From JASHPR01 sp963749145 (GTDB lineage: Bacteria; Actinomycetota; Actinomycetes; Streptosporangiales; Streptosporangiaceae), in contig CAVVLN010000004.1 in NCBI GenBank assembly GCA_963749145.1, positions 1,736,001 through 1,800,000 on the forward strand: a stretch of DNA of 64,000 nucleotides, written 5' to 3'. Shown in pieces: positions 16,925 through 23,883 of this stretch (its first letter is position 1; each line of letters starts with the position of its first letter). The notes below the pieces were generated by a model. The model made no database searches. It saw nothing but the letters and a program-made list of their open reading frames with translations, and was not told the origin of the DNA. Both the position numbers and the translations under genes were made by a program.

Positions 16925-17256
16925 ATGACTGGCGACTTGATATCGCCGGAGGAGCTCTCGCTGTTCAATGACTTGGTTGATGCCAACGAATATAGGATCG
17001 CTCTGGACATGCTCACAGAAGCGCTTGCCTCATCCGCGCAAGAATAGATGCGGCAGTTTTAATAGACATACAGTCACTATCAGAGCAGATGAAACTCGAA
17101 CCTGAAGTATTAGACCGGCTTCGGCCGATTGTCCAGTTAGCTACCCGAGTACTTGCTCACCGGTCTGTGGCCCGCGGAGATGAGGAACTACTGGACCGTC
17201 GCTTGGTGAATCAGCCTCGTGATCACTTCGACTTTTCATCGCTTCGAGTCAGTTGA
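16925..17256 (+). pseudogene. MafI-like immunity gene, broken by a one-base frameshift
   Basis: ATG 16925 opens an acidic helical protein (ISPEELSLFNDLVDANEY, then IALDMLTEALASSAQE) that stops at TAG 17045. The frame one base away continues at once with IDAAVLIDIQSLSEQMKLEP and a further 50 residues to TGA 17254-17256. Joined, the two halves make a protein of about 110 residues whose first part has the MafI-family pattern of small immunity proteins. Adding one A in the GAATAG stretch (17042-17046) restores a single frame. AAAGG at 16912-16916 is a reasonable ribosome site. It is either a second, decayed immunity gene or a sequencing deletion in a short A run. Its low GC matches the toxin cassette. 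Confidence 0.6.
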
Positions 17257-17669
17257 TCACCCAATTTGTGCCGTTATGTGCTCACCGAGGACGTGAAAAG
17301 TGGAGATGATCAAGGTGCGCGGGAGGCGGCGGGTCAGGTGACGGGGGTGTGACCGGCGTGGGCTGGCGGGAAGCCGCAGGGGCCGACGGGCGCTGGGGCC
17401 GGCGGGCGCGGGGGGCGCGGCGGGCGCGGCGGGCGCGGGGGGCGCGGCGGGCGCGGGGGGCGCTGGGAGCGCGGGCGGTGACCGGACAGTCGGCGCGCCC
17501 TCCCGGGCGAGGTGAGAGGAACCAAATCGGACGGGACCGGGAACAGGCGGGCGGGTCGCGGAACTTAACATGGGATGTTGTAGTGGCCCGACCCCCGAAA
17601 CCCCGTTCCGCGGCAGCCCGTGGGACCTGGACGGGAAACCTGAAAAACCTGAGAACAGGTGGGATGCGG
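17257..17669 (+). other. Intergenic region with GC-rich repeat and possible regulatory dyad
   Basis: The first 30 bases keep the low-GC character of the toxin cassette. About 17395-17470 is a run of short GGCGCG/GGGCGC repeats. Further on, AACAT-GGG-ATGTT (17567-17579) is a small dyad 90 bp upstream of the flavoprotein gene, possibly within its promoter. No gene is supported; longer readings here are extensions of the downstream frame without a ribosome site. Confidence 0.45.
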
Positions 17670-19367
17670 ATGCCGGTGACGGCGCCCGACGGTACGACCC
17701 GCACGGCGATCATCACTGTCGACGACGATCCGGGCGTGTCCCGGGCGGTCGCCCGTGACCTGCGGCGCCGGTATGGCGAGCAGCACCGGATCGTGCGCGC
17801 GGAGTCCGGGGATTCGGCGCTGGAGGCGCTGCGCCAGATGAAGCTGCGCGGGGACATGGTGGCGGTGATCCTGGCCGACTACCGGATGCCGCAGATGAAC
17901 GGGATCGAGTTCCTCGAGCGCGCGATGGACGTGTACCCGGCGGCGCGGCGGGTGCTGCTGACCGCCTACGCCGACACCGACGCGGCCATCGACGCGATCA
18001 ACGTCGTGGACCTCGACCACTACCTGCTCAAGCCGTGGGACCCGCCGGAGGAGAAGCTCTACCCGGTCGTGGACGCGCTGCTGGAGGCGTGGCTGGCGAC
18101 GGACCACCGGTCGGTGCCGGAGACGAAGATCGTCGGTCACCGGTGGTCGGCCCGGTCGTCGGAGGTGCGCGAGTTCCTGGCCCGCAACCAGGTGCCGTAC
18201 CGCTGGTACAGCTCGGACGAGCCGGAAGGTCAGCGGCTGCTGAAGGCGGCCGGGATCGAGGTCGTCGACGGCGAGCGGCTCAGGCTCCCGGTCGTGGTCA
18301 CGCCCGACGGGGAGGCGCTGGTCGAGCCCTCGGACGCCGAGCTGGCCAGCCGGGTCGGCCTGGCCACCACGCCGTCCAAGGACTTCTACGACCTGATCGT
18401 GATCGGCGGCGGCCCGGCCGGGCTGGGCGCAGCGGTGTACGGGGCGTCGGAGGGGCTGCGCACGGTGCTGGTGGAGCGCCTGGCGACCGGCGGCCAGGCC
18501 GGGCAGAGCTCGCGGATCGAGAACTACCTCGGGTTCCCGGACGGGGTGTCCGGGGCGCAGCTGACCGACCGGGCCCGGCGGCAGGCGGCCAAGTTCGGGG
18601 CCGAGGTGCTGACCACCCGCGACGTGGTCGGCCTGGAGGTCCACGGCTCCGCCCGCAGCGTCCGGTTCGCCGACGGCAGCACGATCGACGCGCACACCGT
18701 GATCCTCGCCACCGGAGTCTCCTACCGGCGCCTCGGCGCGCCCGGCCTGGACGAGATGACCGGCCGCGGCGTCTACTACGGGTCCGCGCTCACCGAGGCC
18801 GCGGCGTGCTCGGGGCAGGACGTGTACATCGTCGGCGGCGCGAACTCGGCCGGGCAGGCCGCGGTCTACCTGTCCCGCGGGGCGAGGTCGGTCACGATCC
18901 TGGTCCGCGGGCCCTCGCTGGAACGGTCGATGTCGTTCTACCTGATCCAGCAGATCTCCGGCATCTCCAACATCTCGGTCCGCACCTGCACCGAGGTCAT
19001 CGACGCCCAGGGCAGCGACCACCTGGAAAGCCTGACGCTGCGCAACACCGCGACCGGCGAGACCGACACGGTCAGCGCGCAGTGGCTGTTCCTGTTCATC
19101 GGCGCGGCCCCGCTCACCGACTGGCTGGACAACACCGTGATGCGCGACGATCTGGGGTTCGTCGTCTCCGGCCCGGACCTGTCCGTCGACGGGCAACGAC
19201 CCCGGGGATGGAACCTGGACCGGCTCCCCTACCACCTGGAGACCAGCATTCCCGGGGTCTTCGTGGCCGGCGACGCGCGGGCCGACTCGGCCAAGCGCGT
19301 CGCCTCGGCGGTAGGCGAGGGCGCCATGGCCGTCATGCTGGTACATCGCTACCTGGAGAAACTCTGA
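17670..19367 (+). CDS. Response-regulator receiver fused to thioredoxin-reductase-like flavoprotein
   Basis: 565 residues. An N-terminal receiver domain (about 10-130) is complete: acidic pocket TVDDDPG, phosphoacceptor D70 in ILADYRMPQMNG, LTAYAD and the lysine in LLKPWDPP. A linker domain follows, then a pyridine-nucleotide disulfide reductase module (about 240-560) with DLIVIGGGPAGLGAA, ATGGQAG and VYIVGGANSAGQAA. At the position of the CxxC of true thioredoxin reductases the chain reads VYYGSALTEAAACSG, so the redox disulfide is absent. ATG 17670 is seven bases after AGGTGG; ATG 17664 is too close to it. The stop overlaps the kinase gene start. It probably acts as a phosphorylation-gated flavin reductase or redox sensor in the cytoplasm. 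Confidence 0.9.
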   Translation: MPVTAPDGTTRTAIITVDDDPGVSRAVARDLRRRYGEQHRIVRAESGDSALEALRQMKLRGDMVAVILADYRMPQMNGIEFLERAMDVYPAARRVLLTAYADTDAAIDAINVVDLDHYLLKPWDPPEEKLYPVVDALLEAWLATDHRSVPETKIVGHRWSARSSEVREFLARNQVPYRWYSSDEPEGQRLLKAAGIEVVDGERLRLPVVVTPDGEALVEPSDAELASRVGLATTPSKDFYDLIVIGGGPAGLGAAVYGASEGLRTVLVERLATGGQAGQSSRIENYLGFPDGVSGAQLTDRARRQAAKFGAEVLTTRDVVGLEVHGSARSVRFADGSTIDAHTVILATGVSYRRLGAPGLDEMTGRGVYYGSALTEAAACSGQDVYIVGGANSAGQAAVYLSRGARSVTILVRGPSLERSMSFYLIQQISGISNISVRTCTEVIDAQGSDHLESLTLRNTATGETDTVSAQWLFLFIGAAPLTDWLDNTVMRDDLGFVVSGPDLSVDGQRPRGWNLDRLPYHLETSIPGVFVAGDARADSAKRVASAVGEGAMAVMLVHRYLEKL

Positions 19368-20887
19368 TGACCGAGCAGGCGCAGCAACCGACAGCGACCG
19401 ACCGGCAGGCCACGGAGCTGGCCTGTGTCGCGGGGACGCAGGCCACCGAGCTGGCCTGCAGCCCCGCCGACCTGCGCCAGCTGTTCCTGTTCGAGAAGCT
19501 GTCCGACGAGCAGCTGGACTGGCTGTGCCAGCACGGCCACGTCGAGCGCTTCGAGCCGGGGCCGGTCTACCGCGAGGGTGACCCCGCCACCTGCTTCTAC
19601 GTGCTGATGAACGGCACGGTCGTCATGTCCCGCCGGGTCGGCCAGGATGACATCGAGGTGAACAGGACCTCCGGTCCCGGCACCTACTCGGGCGCCTTCA
19701 ACGCCTACATCGACACCGAGCCGCAGGTCTACAACAACTCGATCCGGGTCCCCGAGCCGTCCACGTTCTTCGTGCTGTCCGCGAGCGACTTCGCCTGGCT
19801 GATGCGGGAATGGTTCCCGATGCCGGTGCACCTGCTCGAGGGGCTGTTCTTCGGCGTGCGGAACACCCAGCGGGTCGTCGGCCAGCGGGAACGGCTGCTC
19901 GCGCTGGGCACGCTGTCGGCGGGCCTGACCCACGAGCTCAACAACCCGGCCGCGGCCGCGGTGCGCGCCACGGCCTCGCTGCGCGAGCGGGTGGCCGGGA
20001 TGCGCCACAAGCTGGGCACCCTGGCCGCGGGCAAGTTCAGCCCGGAGACCATGGACACCCTGATCAAGCTGCAGGAGCGGGCGGTCGAGCTGGTGGCCAA
20101 GGCACCAAAGCTCAGCCCGCTCGAGACCAACGACCGCGAGGACGCCATCACCGACTGGCTCGAAGACCACGACATCGCCGGCGGCTGGGACCTGGCCCCG
20201 ATCTACGTGCAGGCCGGGCTGGACACCGCCTGGCTCGATCACGTCGCGGACACCGTCGACGCGGCGACCCTGGAGGCCGCGCTGCGCTGGCTCGGCTACA
20301 CGGTCGAGACCGAGCTGCTGATGAACGAGATCGAGGACTCCACCACGCGCATCTCCACCCTGGTCGGCGCGGCCAAGCAGTACTCACAGCTGGACCGCGC
20401 CCCCTACCAGGTCGTTGACGTGCACGAACTGCTGGACAGCACGCTGATGATGCTCGGCGGCAAGATCCCTCCCGGGATCACCGTGGTCAAGGACTACGAC
20501 CTCACGCTGCCCGCGATCCCCGCCTACGCCGGCGAGCTGAACCAGGTCTGGACCAACCTGATCGACAACGCGGTGTCGGCCATGGGCGACACCGGCACGC
20601 TGACCGTGCGCACGATGCTCGAGCGCGACAGCCTGGTGGTCGAGTTCGGCGACACCGGTCCCGGGGTACCTCCCGAGATCAAGGACCGGATCTTCGAGCC
20701 GTTCTTCACCACCAAGCCGGTGGGCGAGGGTACCGGGCTCGGGCTCGACATCTCCTGGCGCATCGTCGCGAACAAGCACCACGGGGCGATCCAGGTGGCG
20801 TCGGTCCCCGGTGACACCAAATTCCGGGTGTGGCTCCCGCTGACCGCCCCGGAACCCGACAGGCAGGAGCAGGAGGAGCCCCGATGA
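19367..20887 (+). CDS. Cyclic-nucleotide-binding domain histidine kinase
   Basis: 506-residue soluble sensor kinase. Residues about 35-155 form a cNMP-binding/Crp-like beta-roll (LFLFEKLSDEQLDWL, GPVYREGDPATCFYVLMNGT). A dimerisation helix holds the phosphoacceptor H189 in LSAGLTHELNNPAAAAVRAT. The ATPase domain has NLIDNAVSAM (N box), FGDTGPGVP (G1), IFEPFFTTK (F) and GEGTGLGLDIS (G2). No membrane segment is seen. ATG 19367 overlaps the TGA of the flavoprotein gene. It is the obvious kinase for that gene's receiver domain, possibly responding to a cyclic nucleotide or another small ligand; the ligand is unproven. Confidence 0.9.
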   Translation: MTEQAQQPTATDRQATELACVAGTQATELACSPADLRQLFLFEKLSDEQLDWLCQHGHVERFEPGPVYREGDPATCFYVLMNGTVVMSRRVGQDDIEVNRTSGPGTYSGAFNAYIDTEPQVYNNSIRVPEPSTFFVLSASDFAWLMREWFPMPVHLLEGLFFGVRNTQRVVGQRERLLALGTLSAGLTHELNNPAAAAVRATASLRERVAGMRHKLGTLAAGKFSPETMDTLIKLQERAVELVAKAPKLSPLETNDREDAITDWLEDHDIAGGWDLAPIYVQAGLDTAWLDHVADTVDAATLEAALRWLGYTVETELLMNEIEDSTTRISTLVGAAKQYSQLDRAPYQVVDVHELLDSTLMMLGGKIPPGITVVKDYDLTLPAIPAYAGELNQVWTNLIDNAVSAMGDTGTLTVRTMLERDSLVVEFGDTGPGVPPEIKDRIFEPFFTTKPVGEGTGLGLDISWRIVANKHHGAIQVASVPGDTKFRVWLPLTAPEPDRQEQEEPR

Positions 20888-21231
20888 CCGAGGTGCCAGG
20901 AATCGACACTTCCGTCCCGCCGAGCGGGACCGGCTGCGCCGAGTGCGAGGCGGCCGACGGATGGTGGCTGCACCTGCGCCGGTGTGCCCAGTGCGGGCAC
21001 ATCGGCTGCTGCGACACCTCACCGTCCCAGCACGCGACCGCGCACGCGCGGGCCACCGGGCATCCGTTCATCCGCAGCTTCGAGCCGGGCGAGAACTGGT
21101 TCTGGAGCTACGAGACGCAGCAAACCTACGAGGGGCCGCAGCTCACCCCGCCCGAGCATCACCCGCTCGACCAGCCGGTACCCGGGCCATCGGGCCGGGT
21201 ACCGCACGGCTGGCAGCAGATGCTGCACTAG
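20884..21231 (+). CDS. UBP-type zinc finger protein
   Basis: 115-residue protein built around a ZnF-UBP domain (about residues 18-85): GCAECEAADGWWLHLRRC, AQCGHIGCCDTSP, then HATAHARATGHPFI. The Cys and His residues needed for zinc are present, and GENWFWSYETQQTYEG follows the core. In eukaryotes this fold binds the C-terminal Gly-Gly of ubiquitin; in bacteria its ligand is unknown. ATG 20884 overlaps the kinase stop (ATGA), making this the third gene of a translationally coupled signalling operon. Similar trios recur in actinomycetes as I recall, so it probably helps the kinase or flavoprotein, perhaps by recognising a peptide tail. Confidence 0.88.
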   Translation: MTEVPGIDTSVPPSGTGCAECEAADGWWLHLRRCAQCGHIGCCDTSPSQHATAHARATGHPFIRSFEPGENWFWSYETQQTYEGPQLTPPEHHPLDQPVPGPSGRVPHGWQQMLH

Positions 21232-21274
21232 CCGCGCCGGCAGCGGGCGGCCGGGCGGCCAGCGGGGAGCGGGC

Positions 21275-23230
21275 ATGAAGCGCGCGGTGCGGATTGCCAA
21301 CTGCTCCGGTTTTTACGGCGACCGGGCGGCGGCGGCCCGGGAGATGGTCGAGGGCGGCCCCATCGACGTACTCACCGGTGACTACCTGGCCGAGCTCACC
21401 ATGCTGATCTTGTGGAAGGCGCGGCAGAAGGACCCGGGCGCCGGTTACGCGCGGACCTTTCTCACCCAGTTCGAGCAGGTCATCGGCACCTGCCTGGACC
21501 GCGGCATCACGATCGTGGTCAACGCGGGCGGGCTCAACCCGTCCGGGCTGGCGGCCCGGCTGCGCGAGATCGCCGGGCGGCTCGGCCTGGCGCCGATGAT
21601 CGCGCACGTCGAGGGCGACGACCTGCTCGGCCGGCTCGGCGAGCTGACCGAGGCCGGTCACCCGCTGGCCAACGCCGACACCGGCGAGCCGCTGGCCAAG
21701 GCGGGCGTCACGCCGGTCACCGCCAACGCCTACCTCGGCGGCTGGGGCATCGCCGCCGCGCTGCGGGCGGGCGCGGACGTCGTGGTCTGCCCGCGGGTCA
21801 CCGACGCCTCGCTGGTGGTCGGCCCGGCCGCCGCCTGGCACGGCTGGGGCCCGGCCGACCTGGACCCGCTGGCGGGCGCGGTGGTGGCCGGGCACGTGAT
21901 CGAGTGCGGTCCGCAGGCCACCGGCGGCAACTACTCGTTCCTGGCCGAACTGCCGGACCGGCGCTATCCCGGCTTCCCGATCGCCGAGGTCGCCGCCGAC
22001 GGCAGCAGCGTGATCACCAAGCACCCGGGCACCGGCGGGCTGGTATCGGCCGGCACGGTCACCGCTCAGCTGCTGTACGAGCTAGGCGAGCCCGCGTACG
22101 CCAACCCGGACGTGATCGCGCGTTTCGACACGATCCGGCTCGCCCAGGACGGCCCGGACCGGGTGCGGATCAGCGGCACCCGCGGCGGCCCGCCGCCGGA
22201 GAACCTCAAGGTGGCGCTGAACTACCTGGGCGGCTACCGCAACACGATGACGATGGTCCTGACCGGCCTGGACATCGAGGACAAGGCGTCGCGGGCGCAG
22301 GAGATGCTGTTCGGCCTGCTCGGCGGGAAGGACCGGTTCGGCCAGGTCGACGTGCGGCTGATCCGCTCCGACCGGCCGGACGCGCCGACGAACGAGCAGG
22401 CCACCGCCCAGCTGCGGATCACGGTGTTCGACCCCGATCCGGCCAAGGTCGGGCGGTCGTTCTCCAACGCCACGATCGAGCTGGCGCTGGCCGGCTACCC
22501 CGGGTTCTTCACCACGACCCCGCCGACCGCGGAGAGCGCGTACGGCGTCTACTGGCCGGCGTTCGTGCCCGCCGGCGTGGTCGAGCACGCGGTCGTGCTG
22601 CCCGACGGACGCCGCCAGGTCATCCCGCCGGCCGGAGCCGGGCCGGGGGAAGGGGCGGCTGGGACGGCCGGGAAGAAAACGGGGACCGGGCCGGGGGAAG
22701 CGGCGGTGGCCGGGCCGGGGGAAGCGGCGGTGGCTGAGGCGACGGGGAAGGAAACGGGGGAAGGGGCGGGGACGGTGGCTGAGGCGAGGGGGAAGGAATC
22801 GCGGGCCGGGCCAGAGCGGGCGGACGGGTTCGGGGGCGGAGGGTCGCCGGCGGTACCGGGCGTGCCGCCCGCGCGGGCGCCTGCCGCCGGGCCGACCCGG
22901 CGCGCACCGCTCGGACTGATCTGCGGCGCGCGTTCGGGGGATAAGGGCCAGAACGCCAACGTCGGCCTCTGGGCCAGGGACCCGGAAGCGTACGACTGGC
23001 TCCGGGCCTATCTCGACGTCGCCCGGTTCGTCGAGCTGCTGCCCGAGGCCGCCGGCCTGGAGGTGCGCCGGTACGAGCTGCCCAACCTGTACGCGCTGAA
23101 CTTCGTCGTGGCCGGGCTGCTCGGGCTGGGCGTGGCCGCCTCGGCCCGGCCCGACCCGCAAGCCAAGGGCCTTGGCGAGTACCTGCGGTCCCGGCACGTG
23201 GATATCCCGGTCGCGCTGCTGCCGCCCTGA
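21275..23230 (+). CDS. AtuA/DUF1446 family protein fused to AtuA-like ferredoxin-fold domain
   Basis: 651 residues. The N-terminal DUF1446/AtuA domain (about 1-450) begins RIANCSGFYGDRAAAAREM and includes VNAGGLNPSGLAARLREIAG, CPRVTDASLVVGPAAAWHGW and ECGPQATGGNYSF. The C-terminal AtuA-like ferredoxin-fold domain (about 550-650) begins near LGLICGARSGDKGQNANVGL. They are joined by a linker of about 95 residues of Gly/Ala/Glu repeats. AtuA of acyclic terpene (citronellol) use belongs to this family but its reaction is not firmly known. ATG 21275 follows GGGGAGCGGGC. It stands alone 43 bp after the zinc-finger gene. The linker is composition-biased but stays in frame. Confidence 0.86.
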   Translation: MKRAVRIANCSGFYGDRAAAAREMVEGGPIDVLTGDYLAELTMLILWKARQKDPGAGYARTFLTQFEQVIGTCLDRGITIVVNAGGLNPSGLAARLREIAGRLGLAPMIAHVEGDDLLGRLGELTEAGHPLANADTGEPLAKAGVTPVTANAYLGGWGIAAALRAGADVVVCPRVTDASLVVGPAAAWHGWGPADLDPLAGAVVAGHVIECGPQATGGNYSFLAELPDRRYPGFPIAEVAADGSSVITKHPGTGGLVSAGTVTAQLLYELGEPAYANPDVIARFDTIRLAQDGPDRVRISGTRGGPPPENLKVALNYLGGYRNTMTMVLTGLDIEDKASRAQEMLFGLLGGKDRFGQVDVRLIRSDRPDAPTNEQATAQLRITVFDPDPAKVGRSFSNATIELALAGYPGFFTTTPPTAESAYGVYWPAFVPAGVVEHAVVLPDGRRQVIPPAGAGPGEGAAGTAGKKTGTGPGEAAVAGPGEAAVAEATGKETGEGAGTVAEARGKESRAGPERADGFGGGGSPAVPGVPPARAPAAGPTRRAPLGLICGARSGDKGQNANVGLWARDPEAYDWLRAYLDVARFVELLPEAAGLEVRRYELPNLYALNFVVAGLLGLGVAASARPDPQAKGLGEYLRSRHVDIPVALLPP

Positions 23231-23274
23231 CCCGGGCGAGGCGGCCTGCCGGCGGCCCGCACGGGTGTCTTCTA

Positions 23275-23288
23275 GGGCCGAACGTCCC
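23275..23288. promoter_or_regulatory. DosR/DevR-like box and adjoining dyad upstream of PPOX gene
   Basis: GGGCCGAACGTCCC reads on the minus strand as GGGACGTTCGGCCC, close to the actinobacterial DosR/DevR (hypoxia/nitric oxide) box GGGACTTTNGGCCC. It overlaps a hairpin CGTCCCGCTAAGCGGGGACG at 23283-23302. It lies about 92 bp before the PPOX start, and split-barrel PPOX genes are often DevR regulon members. Assignment is by motif only. Confidence 0.4.
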
Positions 23289-23379
23289 GCTAAGCGGGGA
23301 CGTGAGGCCGCAGCGCCCGCCGACGCGCAGGACAAGGCTAGGGAATCGAACAGTGCGACGCTGGCGGAGGTGAATAGCC

Positions 23380-23883
23380 GTGACAACCGGTAAGGGACCG
23401 GCGAACAGCCGGGACGTGCCAATTTTCGCGCCCGGCCTCCAGGCCGCGGCCCCCGGGCCCGCGGCCCGCGAGCGCGCCTTGCGGACGCTCAGCCCTGGCG
23501 AGTGCTTCGACCTGCTGGAACCGGGCGGCATCGGCCGGGTCGGGTTTCTGTCCGCCGACGGGATCACGATGCTGCCGGTCAACTTTGCCGTAACGGGCAA
23601 GGCCATCATCTTCCGCACCGCACCGGACACGTTGCTGGCTGCTCACGCCTATGGCCAGGTCAGCTTTGAAGTCGACCACCTCGACGAGGAGCTCCAAGAA
23701 GGCTGGAGCGTCCTGGTGCATGGTCACGCGCAAGAGGTCACCGGTGAGGGTGCGGTGAAGCGCCTGGAGGATCGGCTCCTCCTCGAGCCGTGGGCCGCCG
23801 GGGCCCGCGACGTTTACGTGCGCATCACCCCGACCCGAGTCAGCGGGCGACGCATCCAGTCAGGCCTGGCACCGGCGCCCTAG
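23380..23883 (+). CDS. Pyridoxamine 5'-phosphate oxidase family (FMN split-barrel) protein
   Basis: 167-residue split-barrel flavin-binding protein of the Pyridox_ox_2 type: LRTLSPGECFDLLEPGGIGR, VGFLSADGITMLPVNFAVTG, then FRTAPDTLLAAHAYGQVSFE and WSVLVHGHAQEVTG. These form the six-stranded barrel; true pyridoxal enzymes have extra parts that are missing, so the role is redox or flavin/haem related rather than vitamin B6 synthesis. GTG 23380 is preceded by GGAGGTGAATAGCC. Upstream is a DosR/DevR-like box. It converges with the S41 peptidase gene and the two stops share the palindrome CTAG at 23880-23883. Confidence 0.84.
   Translation: MTTGKGPANSRDVPIFAPGLQAAAPGPAARERALRTLSPGECFDLLEPGGIGRVGFLSADGITMLPVNFAVTGKAIIFRTAPDTLLAAHAYGQVSFEVDHLDEELQEGWSVLVHGHAQEVTGEGAVKRLEDRLLLEPWAAGARDVYVRITPTRVSGRRIQSGLAPAP

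Noticed and set aside
17349..17669. An upstream extension of the receiver-flavoprotein gene
   Set aside because: The extra residues are Arg/Ala/Gly repeats from a GC-rich run; a good ribosome site and the expected domain start are at 17670.
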